From contig NZ_CP025228.1 in assembly GCF_004102025.1 (NCBI RefSeq), positions 930,001 through 994,000 of the forward strand: a stretch of 64,000 nucleotides of DNA. The letters run 5' to 3'. This document shows positions 16,292 to 24,795 of the stretch, in pieces; position 1 is the stretch's first letter, and the number at the start of each line of letters is the position of its first letter. This DNA is from Actinomyces qiguomingii. Its GTDB lineage: Bacteria > Actinomycetota > Actinomycetes > Actinomycetales > Actinomycetaceae. The notes beneath the pieces were generated by a model. That model searched no databases. It saw only the letters and a program-made list of their open reading frames with translations, and was not told the origin of the DNA. A program made the position numbers and the translations under genes.

Positions 16292-19117
16292 GTGCACATA
16301 CCGGACCGGCGACGCCTCGTCGCACGTGAGATCGCGGATCGCCTGAGCCGCGGCCTGGGCTCGTTCTACCTGGTCGCAGCGCCGTCGGTTTCGGGGGTCT
16401 GGTCCCTCGGCCCCGCGCTTGCCGCAGACATGACCGAACTGCTGGCCGAGGTGAGGGTGGCCGAGGTGGATGCCGCGATCGGCGCCGGGCTGCCGGTCAA
16501 TCGCCCCGATCTGAACGTCGACGACGTCCTGCTGATCACCTGCATCGACCAGATCTTTGGCAAGCTCAGCGAAGACGCCGAGCAGCCGGATCTGCGCGCC
16601 AGACTCCAGTCGCTGCGCAACGCCGTCGTGACGGCGACCTCCACCCAAGCGCGCTCCGAAGCCGCCGCCGACTTTGCCGCTGCCGCCACCTGCGACCGTC
16701 CCGTGCTCGTAGTCGTCTCCGTCCGCGGAACGCGTGAGGGGCTCTCCCCGGAGCAGATGCGGCGAGCTGCCTCCCTGCTGGCGACGACGCCCTTCGCCGT
16801 CGTTGTGCTCATGCCGGAGGGAACGGTCGACGAGGCGGCGGCTCCGCCCTTCTTCTCCACTTCCATCAGGCACTTGGGGCCCGACGACGCCCGGGACCTC
16901 ATCGGGGCGGAAACCTCCGCCTACGTCGATCCGATGGTGGCGGAGTGGATTTCGCGCAGCTCGGCCGGACGGATCTGCGACATACGTGCCGAGGGCGCCT
17001 CCCTGAGCGGTGTGGCGCTGGCAGGACGTGAACTTCCGCGGCGCGAACCGATCGTCTCGGCGCATACGCGCCGTATGGTCGCCGACCGTCTGCGCGCCCT
17101 GACGCCGAAACAACGCGACGCCCTGGTGGCGATGCACCTTCAGCTGGAACCGGATTCGGCCGTGGCCCGTAACGCCACCGGCGTAACGCCACCGCAGGAG
17201 GCGGAGGATCTGCTGCCTGCCCCAGAACCTATTCCCGGGCTGGGGGCGGCCCTGGCGGTCGCAGTTGTACAGGCGCTGCCGCATGAGGCGGTGCGAGTCC
17301 TGCACCAGGCGTTGGCCGAGTCGCACCAGGCCGATACCCTGGAGCACTCCTGGCACCGTTTGGGGGCGGGTGTGGCCTCGGTCGAGGACTGGGACCGTCT
17401 GCTCGTCGCCGCGGATGCCGAGCTGCAACACGGCAGTGTCAACATCGCCTGGCGAATCATCGATGCCTTGGCGCTGAATCGAGCCGGGCGTGTTCCTGAT
17501 CCAGCTCTGACGGCACGTATCAGACTGTTGCAGGGACAGCTCGCCCTGCAGCTGGGTTGCACGCTGACCGCCTCCGCGCGCCTGCGTGAGGCCATGGGGC
17601 GTACGGGCCTGCATCCGCGGGAGGAACTGACGGTGGCCGCGAGTTACATCGCCGCCCGCGGCAGTGAGGGCATGAGCATTGACGAGAACTCCCGACTCGC
17701 TGCTCGCATAGTGCAGCTGGGGGAGGTCGAAGCGCTGCCCGCGGCGCGCTGCCTGATCCTTCTGGCTGCTCAGGAAAGACTGATCGGCGAGACGCAGGGC
17801 CCCGGTGACTATCTGCGCGCCGCGATCAGGCTGCTGGATGCCGACGGCTCCGGTGACTGCGCGGCTCCCCCATGTGCCGACACCCTTGGGCTGGCGCAGG
17901 CGCTCGCGGCGCGGGTGAGTGGTCAAGGCCATGAGGCTTCCAGGGGTCTTCTGAGTGGCGTGTTCGTGGAGGTTCCGGGCGACACCGCGCGAGGAGACGT
18001 CGCCGTCTGGGCGCAGGCGGTGATTCATGCCGTCCTCGCCGCGGAGGACATGTCGGGGGATAAGACGGTGGTTGCCGAGTCGGTGCAGTCCCGACTCGCC
18101 GGTGTCAGCCCCTTCTATGAGGCCCAGGCGGTATCGCTTCGGGCGTATCTGCGCAGTCGCCTCGGTTGGACCCGCTACGCGCAGGCGGAGTTGGTCAATG
18201 ACAGCTTCCGAGTGCCACTGCGCGCGGGCCTGACCGGCTTGGGGGTGGCCGCGGTGGCACAGGGCGCCATGCTGTTCGGCGGCGCCACCACCGCCGCCGC
18301 CTGGCGCACCGCCATGGCAAGCGGATTGCCAGGTTCCGCCGCTTCGCCACAACAGCTGTGGGTGGGCGTGCTCGAGGCCGCGGCACGGCTGTCCTCGGGT
18401 GACGGCTCATCGGCGGGGCTATTGCTCGGCCCTGCGGTTTGCGCCGGTGTCGCCCGCGAGCGACTGCGCCCCGTGTGGTCGAGCGTCGTCGACATGGTCA
18501 TTATTGAACCCGCACTGCTCGAGCGCGTACCGGGCCTGGCTGATTGGCTCCGGGCGCAGTCATCCGGACGGGTGCGCCCCGATCCGGACGATCAGCTGCT
18601 GGCCGTGCTGCTTTCCGACGACGCCCAAGCCGTCCCGCTGATCTCCGAACTGTTGCTCGACACGGCCTTGTCTGGCAACGCCCTCAGGCAGGTGCGGGTG
18701 GACATGATGTGCGCGGCCCGGCTGCGCCGTTCGCCCGAGCTCGATACCGCCGAACTGGGGGTGGCCGGCGACGCCTCCTCATGCGCGCAGGTGCTGGAGG
18801 CGCGTGCCACCGAACTCGCTGCGCGCAACGGCATGTTCTTCTGGCAGTGCGTAACCCAACGCACCGCCCGCTCCAAGGCGGGGGCCGGGCCGGTGTCGTC
18901 GGCCGTGGCGGTTGCGCCTACGGAGCTGACCGAGACCGAGCTGCGGGTGGCGCGACTGGCCGCCCGGGGACGGCGCAACAAGGAGATCGCGGCAGAGACG
19001 TATATGGCGGTTCGCACGGTCGAGCTGCGTCTGACCGGCGTATACCGGGCCCTGGGGATCTCCAGCCGCAAGGACCTGCCCAGGGCGCTGGCCACGCACA
19101 GCCTGCTGGAGGACTGA
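16292..19117 (+). CDS. Large LuxR-type regulator with degenerate ATPase region
   Basis: A 941-residue protein with a C-terminal LuxR/GerE helix-turn-helix (about 875-935: LTETELRVARLAARGRRNK, RTVELRLTGVYRALGI). Size and long helical middle match LAL/MalT-type regulators. The place where Walker A should be reads LVAAPSVSGVWSL, without the G-x-G-K-S/T core, and the following strand RPVLVVVSVRG lacks a clear Walker B acid, so ATP binding is doubtful. The GTG start at 16292 has GAGGAG 5 bases upstream and is preferred over a TTG at 16250. No operon partner follows. The ligand and regulon are unknown; the neighbouring surface-polymer genes are candidates. Confidence 0.85.
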   Translation: MHIPDRRRLVAREIADRLSRGLGSFYLVAAPSVSGVWSLGPALAADMTELLAEVRVAEVDAAIGAGLPVNRPDLNVDDVLLITCIDQIFGKLSEDAEQPDLRARLQSLRNAVVTATSTQARSEAAADFAAAATCDRPVLVVVSVRGTREGLSPEQMRRAASLLATTPFAVVVLMPEGTVDEAAAPPFFSTSIRHLGPDDARDLIGAETSAYVDPMVAEWISRSSAGRICDIRAEGASLSGVALAGRELPRREPIVSAHTRRMVADRLRALTPKQRDALVAMHLQLEPDSAVARNATGVTPPQEAEDLLPAPEPIPGLGAALAVAVVQALPHEAVRVLHQALAESHQADTLEHSWHRLGAGVASVEDWDRLLVAADAELQHGSVNIAWRIIDALALNRAGRVPDPALTARIRLLQGQLALQLGCTLTASARLREAMGRTGLHPREELTVAASYIAARGSEGMSIDENSRLAARIVQLGEVEALPAARCLILLAAQERLIGETQGPGDYLRAAIRLLDADGSGDCAAPPCADTLGLAQALAARVSGQGHEASRGLLSGVFVEVPGDTARGDVAVWAQAVIHAVLAAEDMSGDKTVVAESVQSRLAGVSPFYEAQAVSLRAYLRSRLGWTRYAQAELVNDSFRVPLRAGLTGLGVAAVAQGAMLFGGATTAAAWRTAMASGLPGSAASPQQLWVGVLEAAARLSSGDGSSAGLLLGPAVCAGVARERLRPVWSSVVDMVIIEPALLERVPGLADWLRAQSSGRVRPDPDDQLLAVLLSDDAQAVPLISELLLDTALSGNALRQVRVDMMCAARLRRSPELDTAELGVAGDASSCAQVLEARATELAARNGMFFWQCVTQRTARSKAGAGPVSSAVAVAPTELTETELRVARLAARGRRNKEIAAETYMAVRTVELRLTGVYRALGISSRKDLPRALATHSLLED

Positions 19118-19423
19118 CACGGCCGGAGGGGCTGCCGGGCACACGGGAGGTGGTGAATGAGTACAGCAGATGAACGTCGGGCTCTTGCCTGCGCAACGGG
19201 GCGCCGTGCGCCAGTGCTGAGGCGGTACGGGATGCGGCCTCAGCGGTGGGATGGTGCGTGCCGAGAGCGTGGGGCAGCCCGCGTGGGCATTGGCGGGCCC
19301 GCGAGGGCGGGCGGCGATTGCGCAGCGAATAGGCTCCGTGCAGGGTGGTGAGCGCGGTCCGTGCTAGCTTGTTAGGCCGTCGCGACGTCAGACCGGCGGT
19401 CGCGAACAGTTAAGGAGTTGTGC
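19118..19423. other. 306-bp gap before the CDP-alcohol transferase
   Basis: No gene is seen. TGCTAGCTT near 19361-19369 resembles an extended -10 box (TGC-TAGCTT) for the downstream gene, leaving a leader of roughly 50 bases. No -35 hexamer is recognisable. Confidence 0.35.
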
Positions 19424-20164
19424 ATGAGCGCGTCTGCGCCGACTGATACCCGCCCCTCGATCCGAGATAATATCCGCTCTCTGGCTTCGGCGCAGAAGGC
19501 CAAAGCGGGCGCCCCGTTGTACTCGCGTCTGATCAACCGGCCCGTGGGAAGGGTCCTGGCGGCAATCGCCCACCGGCTGGGGATGACGCCGGACCAGGTG
19601 ACGGCGGTCTCCGCCTGCTGTACCTACGCGGGGGTCTTCCTGCTGGCCCTATGGCGCCCGTCGGTGCTCGCCTGCGTGACCACTTCCCTGCTGCTCATGT
19701 TCGGCTACGCCCTTGACTCCGCCGACGGCCAGTTGGCCCGCCTGCGCCACGGCGGCTCGAAGGCGGGGGAGTGGCTGGATCATGTGGCCGATGTGATCAA
19801 GCTGTCTACCATCCACGGAGCTATCGCCATTGGCCTGTTCCGCTTCGCCGAACTGCCGACGCCGACGCTGCTGCTAGTGCCGCTGGCCTTTGGAGCAGTG
19901 CAGAACATCCACTTCTTCAGCTACATCCTCACCTACCAGCTGCGCTACGCCGGCGGCACTCCGCTGGCCAAGAACGAGGGCCGCGCCGGCGTGCTGAAGT
20001 CGGTGCTGTCGGTGCCCACAGACTACGGGCTGCTGTGCCTGGTGCTGGCGCTGCGCTTCGCGCCCACGGCCTTCCTGTGGGTGTACGGGATCATGCTGGC
20101 CGGCTATGCCGGCTACGTGATCCTGGCGCTGCCCAAGTGGTATTTGGAGCTGCGCCGCGGCTGA
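19424..20164 (+). CDS. CDP-alcohol phosphatidyltransferase family membrane enzyme
   Basis: A 246-residue membrane protein with the complete family signature D-x2-D-G-x2-A-R-x8-G-x3-D-x3-D, read here as DSADGQLAR...GEWLDHVAD near residues 89-114, and about six hydrophobic segments. The family transfers an alcohol phosphate from a CDP-alcohol to a lipid or glycan acceptor. The location among glycosyltransferases and the TagD-like gene at 12709 suggest a role in surface-polymer substitution rather than bulk phospholipid synthesis; this is inference. ATG has AAGGAG 6 bases upstream. It converges on the glycosyltransferase genes to its right. Confidence 0.9.
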   Translation: MSASAPTDTRPSIRDNIRSLASAQKAKAGAPLYSRLINRPVGRVLAAIAHRLGMTPDQVTAVSACCTYAGVFLLALWRPSVLACVTTSLLLMFGYALDSADGQLARLRHGGSKAGEWLDHVADVIKLSTIHGAIAIGLFRFAELPTPTLLLVPLAFGAVQNIHFFSYILTYQLRYAGGTPLAKNEGRAGVLKSVLSVPTDYGLLCLVLALRFAPTAFLWVYGIMLAGYAGYVILALPKWYLELRRG

Positions 20165-20253
20165 CCCGGCGTGAGCCACCGCGGCCCGCCCGCTCGTGGG
20201 ACCCGGCCCTACGAGCTTGCCGCGCGGCTCCCTCGGATGGAATGGAGCGGAAT

Positions 20254-21423
20254 TCAGCCCCGAATGAGGTCTTGGACCACCGCGGTCATGGCGGCCCGGT
20301 AGCCGGCGACGCTGAAGCGGGTTAGTGCCTCCTGCCTCCCGAGTCGGGCCAGACGCGCGGCGAGGGCGGGCTCGGCGGCGAGCCGGTCCAGTGCGGCTGC
20401 CAGTGCCTGCGGATCATCCGGGGGAACAAGCAGACCGGTGACGGAGTCGTCGACGACCTCCTTCAGTCCCTGCACGCCCGAGGCGATCAGCGGGCGGGCG
20501 GCGTGCATGGCCTCCACGGCCGTGTTGCCGAAGGGCTCCTGCCGTGAAGGCACGACGACGACGTCGGCTCGTTCCAGCACCGGCCAGGTCGGGTGGACGT
20601 AACCGAGGAAGTCCACGTGCCCGACCAGGTCCGGCGCAGCGGCCCGTTCACGCAGCTGCGCCTCGTACCACTCGTAGCCGGGGAAGATCGAGCCGGCCAC
20701 CTCCAGGGAGGCCTCCACGCCGCGCCCGCGCAACAGCGCCACCGCCTCAAGCAGCACGTCCACGCCCTTGCGGGGCGATAACCTGCCCACCATGGCAATG
20801 CGCAGTGGCGCGTCGGCGGTGCGCTCACGCAGTGGAGTGAGCGGCTGCGACGGCCCCGCCACGCCGTTGTGCACCACCCGGGTGCGTCCCGCCAGCAGTG
20901 GCTGTGCGGACAGCAGGGCCCGCCGGGCCGCCTCGGAGTTGGCCACGATCCGAGTGGATGCCAGCAACGGCGCGTTCAGACCGGCACGAATGACCAGATG
21001 CTGGGTGTCCTCGGCCTCGTGCACGTGGCAGAGCACGGGGACGCCGGCCGCGCGTCCCGCCAGCGGCCACCACGGGATCGTCACCGTGTTGGCCAGCAGC
21101 GCATCGGCGCCGCAGGCCTTGATCAGGCCGCGCAGTCGTGACAGTTCGCCCGGGGCCCGGGCGGCCAGGTCCGCCAGGCCGCGGGGAGTCAGCAGGGCCT
21201 TGCGCAGCACGGTGAAGGGAACGACGGCGACGCGCGCGCCCACTCCCGCTAGTACGGAAACCAGCGGGCCATCGGCGGGCAGCGCCACGTTGACCCGGTA
21301 GCCGGACTCGATCAGCCCGGTGATGGTCTCCACCAGCTGCCAGTCGGAGCCGTACAGATCCGGGGAGGGGTGAGCGACCAGCACCAGCGGGGAGCCGTCA
21401 TTGGGACAGGTGGGAGCACTCAT
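20254..21423 (-). CDS. Glycosyltransferase family 4 (GT-B)
   Basis: A 389-residue GT-B enzyme. The donor-binding half has RIAMVGRLSPRKGVDVL near residue 210 and the EX7E-type region PSRQEPFGNTAVEAMHAARP near 300, typical of GT4. The N-terminal domain has HPSPDLYGSDWQL. It is cytoplasmic or membrane-associated and adds a sugar during surface polysaccharide assembly; the sugar cannot be told. The start ATG overlaps the preceding stop by 4 bp (ATGA). It is the third gene of a three-glycosyltransferase operon (23643 to 20254). Confidence 0.92.
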   Translation of the reverse strand: MSAPTCPNDGSPLVLVAHPSPDLYGSDWQLVETITGLIESGYRVNVALPADGPLVSVLAGVGARVAVVPFTVLRKALLTPRGLADLAARAPGELSRLRGLIKACGADALLANTVTIPWWPLAGRAAGVPVLCHVHEAEDTQHLVIRAGLNAPLLASTRIVANSEAARRALLSAQPLLAGRTRVVHNGVAGPSQPLTPLRERTADAPLRIAMVGRLSPRKGVDVLLEAVALLRGRGVEASLEVAGSIFPGYEWYEAQLRERAAAPDLVGHVDFLGYVHPTWPVLERADVVVVPSRQEPFGNTAVEAMHAARPLIASGVQGLKEVVDDSVTGLLVPPDDPQALAAALDRLAAEPALAARLARLGRQEALTRFSVAGYRAAMTAVVQDLIRG

Positions 21424-22619
21424 GCCGGGAACGCTCCGGTCCGGCGCCCGGAGGGGCGCCGACGCCGCGGCCCCTGCGCGGCCAGGCGCCGGCACAGCGC
21501 CTCGTAGCGGTCGGTTACCTGCTCCCAGTCGTACAGGGCGGCCCGGCCGTGGGAGCGCTGCCCGCGGCGCGCCTGGGCGTCCGGGTCCTGTTCCGCGGAG
21601 GCGACCAGGGCGGTGACGTCTGCGGCGGTGCCCCAGTAGCGGCCGGCGTCGCCGAGCACCTCCCGGTTGAAGGAGACGTCGAAGGCGTCCACGGCCGCCC
21701 CTGCGCCGATGGCCCGCAGCAGTGAAGGATTGGTGCCGCCCACCGAGTGGCCGTGGTAGTAGACGAGGGCTCCGGCGTACAGCTGGTCGAGCAGCTCCTG
21801 GTCCCACAACCCTCCCAGCAGGCGGACGCGGGAATCGGCCAGGGATTCGATACGGGCTGTGTACTCATTGGCGTAGGGGGCGGAGCCGACGACAACGAGC
21901 GGCAGGCGCGCCTGCGAACGGACATAGCCGTCGACGATCACGTCCACGTGGTTCTCGATCTCGAAGCGGGCCACCACCAGGTGGAAGCCGCCGGCCTGCA
22001 GCCCGAGCTCGGCCAGCCGTTCGGTTCCGCCCGTAACCCGGGGCGCCCCGTAGGCGATCAGGTCGGTGTCCGCCTTGAACTCCTCGGTGTAGTAGTCGGC
22101 GATGCCCTGCGCGTCGGCGATCAGCGCATCCGAGTAGCGCACCGCCAGGGCTTCGGCCGCCCGGTAGTAGCGCCTGCCGGTGGGACCCCACTTGCCTCGG
22201 CGCCACTCCAGGCCGTCCACATGCGTGGCCACGGGTATGCGGGCGGCCCGCAGGGCCGGCAGAAAGGGGGCATTGGCGGCGTTGAAGACGATGGCCACAT
22301 CCGGGTGCACGCGCTCCAGCAGGTGGCGGACCGAAAGCGCCGTATGAGACAGCGTCTCCAGGGAGCGCTTCTTCATCGCCGGCAGCTCCACCACCCGCAT
22401 GCCCCGGTAACGGCCGGGCAGTGGCGTGTCCGGTTCGGGGTTGCGGGAGTAGACGAGCACCCGGTGGCCCCGTGCGGCCAGGCGGCGGCCGACCTCCTCG
22501 ATGGCGGTCTCGAAACCCCCGTAGCGTGCGGGTACGCCGCGCGTGCCGAGCATGGCAATGCGCAGAGACTCGGGCGGGGCGGCGGAGCTTGCGGCACGGG
22601 CTGTGGAATCAGCGGTCAT
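21420..22619 (-). CDS. DUF1972-type glycosyltransferase (rhamnosyltransferase-like)
   Basis: A 399-residue GT-B enzyme with the DUF1972 hallmark GTRGVPARYGGFET near residue 25 and a GT1 donor domain (HSVGGTNPSLLRAIG near 290). DUF1972 proteins include capsular beta-1,4-rhamnosyltransferases (Cps2T type), so a rhamnosyl transfer early in repeat-unit assembly is plausible. The start ATG lies 11 bp inside the end of the upstream glycosyltransferase gene. A longer frame exists upstream but falls within that gene. Confidence 0.9.
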   Translation of the reverse strand: MTADSTARAASSAAPPESLRIAMLGTRGVPARYGGFETAIEEVGRRLAARGHRVLVYSRNPEPDTPLPGRYRGMRVVELPAMKKRSLETLSHTALSVRHLLERVHPDVAIVFNAANAPFLPALRAARIPVATHVDGLEWRRGKWGPTGRRYYRAAEALAVRYSDALIADAQGIADYYTEEFKADTDLIAYGAPRVTGGTERLAELGLQAGGFHLVVARFEIENHVDVIVDGYVRSQARLPLVVVGSAPYANEYTARIESLADSRVRLLGGLWDQELLDQLYAGALVYYHGHSVGGTNPSLLRAIGAGAAVDAFDVSFNREVLGDAGRYWGTAADVTALVASAEQDPDAQARRGQRSHGRAALYDWEQVTDRYEALCRRLAAQGPRRRRPSGRRTGAFPA

Positions 22620-23643
22620 CTGCTCTATTTGACCTCTCTTGTTGGGTGAAGCGTTCCCGGTGGACGAGTCGCAGCCCGTCGATCGCCCCGCGCACGGCGG
22701 GCACCAGGGTGGTGGTGGGGTGGGCGAGTATCTGGCGGCGTCCCCCGCGCAGGAGGATCCGCCACGACTCCTGGGGGGTGCGTCGCACCCACCGGGACAG
22801 TTCCTGGCGGCGTGCCCAGCGCGCGCCCAACAGGAGCCGGTTGCGCACGTTCCAGTAGTAGTACGTGGCCGAGTGGCGCTGCCCGCCCCGTGCGCGCCGG
22901 CGTGGACGCGGCGACGGCTCCTGAGTCTGCGCGGCGGACGATGCCGCTGCACCATCCGCGGCGGGTGAGGCGGTGGAAGCCGGGCGTTGGGTGCCGCCCT
23001 CAATGTGTCGGGCGACGATGGTGGTGTCATTGAGCAGTCGGCCACCGGCGTGAAGCACGCGCAGGGAGAAGTCGACGTCCTCCCAGTACAGGAAATAGTC
23101 CTCCGCCAGTCCGCCGGTGGCCTGCCACAATTCGGCGGACAGCGCGAAGCAGGCACCGGTCAGCCACTGCTCGTGACGGTGCCCGGGGATCAACACGGCC
23201 CGCGGTGAGCGGGTGGCGCCATCGGTCAGGTCAACGCGGTAGCCGTAGAAGGCCGGATGATCATCGGCGTCGACGATCATCGGCGCGACCAACGCCATCG
23301 GATCGGCCTGCGCGCGGGACACCAGCGCCTCCAGCTGATCCGGGGCGATGGTCGCGTCCGGGTTCAGGACCACGAGCGTGCGGGCTCCTGCATCCAGGGC
23401 CGCCTGCACGCCCCGGTTGACGCCAGCGCCGAAGCCCAGGTTGCTTTCCGGCAGGACGGTCGCCCAGCCGTACGCCTCAGCCAGTCGGACCACCGTGGCT
23501 CGTTCGGCGGGTGTGGAGGCATTGTCCACAACCACGATCTGCGGAGCAGCGGGCTCACGTCCAATGGGGGCCAGGTTCGTCTCCAGCAAGGCGTGCGAAC
23601 CGTAGTTGACGACTATGACGGCGGCGCTAGAGAGGTCTGCCAT
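22609..23643 (-). CDS. Glycosyltransferase family 2 (WbbL/rhamnosyltransferase-like)
   Basis: A 344-residue GT-A enzyme: VIVVNYGS start, nucleotide-binding VVVDNAST and SNLGFGAGVNRG, DxD-region VVLNPDA, and WLTGACFAL...YFLYWEDVDFSLR. This pattern is typical of dTDP-rhamnosyl:lipid-linked sugar transferases. A basic low-complexity insert (about 220-255) precedes the C-terminal helices. ATG at 23643 opens the operon of three glycosyltransferases and is divergent from the gene at 23833; the 189-bp gap holds both promoters. Confidence 0.92.
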   Translation of the reverse strand: MADLSSAAVIVVNYGSHALLETNLAPIGREPAAPQIVVVDNASTPAERATVVRLAEAYGWATVLPESNLGFGAGVNRGVQAALDAGARTLVVLNPDATIAPDQLEALVSRAQADPMALVAPMIVDADDHPAFYGYRVDLTDGATRSPRAVLIPGHRHEQWLTGACFALSAELWQATGGLAEDYFLYWEDVDFSLRVLHAGGRLLNDTTIVARHIEGGTQRPASTASPAADGAAASSAAQTQEPSPRPRRRARGGQRHSATYYYWNVRNRLLLGARWARRQELSRWVRRTPQESWRILLRGGRRQILAHPTTTLVPAVRGAIDGLRLVHRERFTQQERSNRADDR

Positions 23644-23832
23644 GCCTGAAGTGTCTTCTCAATCGGTGTCCTATCGGATACTTGCGGCCAAGACTCGGCG
23701 GCCGCCTGCCTGCGCCGATGGTACTATCCCGGCGCCGCGCGCAAGTTCCTAGCGTGCTGCACCGTCATAACGCCGCAGAACCTTGACTTCGACCGAGTTA
23801 CTGCGTCACTGCCAATCGATGGGAGCTCACGC

Positions 23833-24780
23833 GTGCCCGCCTTACCGATCAGCCTCGATGTGACGGTGTGCACCTACAAGCGTCCCGAGCGGGTAAGCGC
23901 CCTGGTTCCGCAGTTGCTCGCGCAGGTGCGGGACTTGGAGGGGGTCGATGCGCGGGTGGTGGTTGTCGACAACGACGCCGCAGGCTCTGCTCGTGATCGC
24001 CTGACCGAGGGCCCGGCGGACGCGCGCGTGCATGTGGTGGTCGAGCCCTCCCCGGGGCTGTCCGCGGCCCGCAACCGCGCCCTGGATGAGGCCGCCGGGC
24101 GGGACCTGCTGGTATTCATCGACGACGACGAGGCGCCGGGGGAGGGCTGGCTGGCCGCACTCGTGGAGGCGTACGCGACCTACCGGGATACCGGCGCCGT
24201 CGCGGTGACCGGGCCGGTGGAGTCGGTCTTCGCCGTCGAGCCGGAGCCGTGGGTGGCGGCCGCGCCCGTATTCGCCCGCGCACGCCGGGCCACCGGCACC
24301 CGGCTGCGCAGCGCCGCCACCAACAACCTGCTGCTGGACATGACGGCCGTGCGCCGTCTGGCGCTCAGATTCGACCCGCGTTTCGCCTTCACCGGCGGGG
24401 AGGACACCTTCTTCACCCGGGCGTTGACCGCCCACGCGGGCGAAATTGTGTGGTGCGACCAGGCCGTGGTGACCGAGACGGTTCCTCCCGAGCGGGCCTG
24501 CCGCCAGTGGGTGCTCACCCGCGCCCGTCGCAACGCCGAGACCTGGGCCTGGGTGAGACTGCTGGATGAACACGGCTGGCGGCGCGCCGGCAGACGCATG
24601 GAGTTCACGGCGCGTGGGGCGGCGCTGTGGCTGATTGGCACGGCCCGCGCCCTGATGGTGCGGGGGGACGACGCCGCCCGCCAGGCCCGGCGGGCTCAGC
24701 ACGAGCACCGGGCGGCGGGCGGGCGCGGCATCCTGCGGGCGACGCTGCTGGGGCCGCGAACGGCGCCGTATGCGCGCTGA
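23833..24780 (+). CDS. Glycosyltransferase family 2
   Basis: A 315-residue GT-A enzyme with VTVCTYKRPERVSAL at the start, SPGLSAARNRALDEA and FIDDDEAPGEGWL (DxD-type metal site) near residues 75-105, and FTGGEDTFFTRAL near 195. The GTG start has GGGAG 8 bases upstream. It is a clear paralogue of the gene at 33189-34190, sharing the same motif order (GISAGRNRALDEA, FIDDDGTPAPGWL, LSGGEDTLLTRAL). Acceptor and donor are unknown. It converges on the beta-helix protein gene 15 bp away, with a short CTGAGC/GCTCAG hairpin across the junction. Confidence 0.9.
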   Translation: MPALPISLDVTVCTYKRPERVSALVPQLLAQVRDLEGVDARVVVVDNDAAGSARDRLTEGPADARVHVVVEPSPGLSAARNRALDEAAGRDLLVFIDDDEAPGEGWLAALVEAYATYRDTGAVAVTGPVESVFAVEPEPWVAAAPVFARARRATGTRLRSAATNNLLLDMTAVRRLALRFDPRFAFTGGEDTFFTRALTAHAGEIVWCDQAVVTETVPPERACRQWVLTRARRNAETWAWVRLLDEHGWRRAGRRMEFTARGAALWLIGTARALMVRGDDAARQARRAQHEHRAAGGRGILRATLLGPRTAPYAR

Positions 24781-24795
24781 GCACGAGCCTGTCGC

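Noticed and set aside
16217..18352. A 711-residue antisense frame opposite the LuxR-type gene
   Set aside because: Low-complexity Arg/Gly/Gln translation with no motif, opposite a gene with a good ribosome site and a C-terminal DNA-binding domain.
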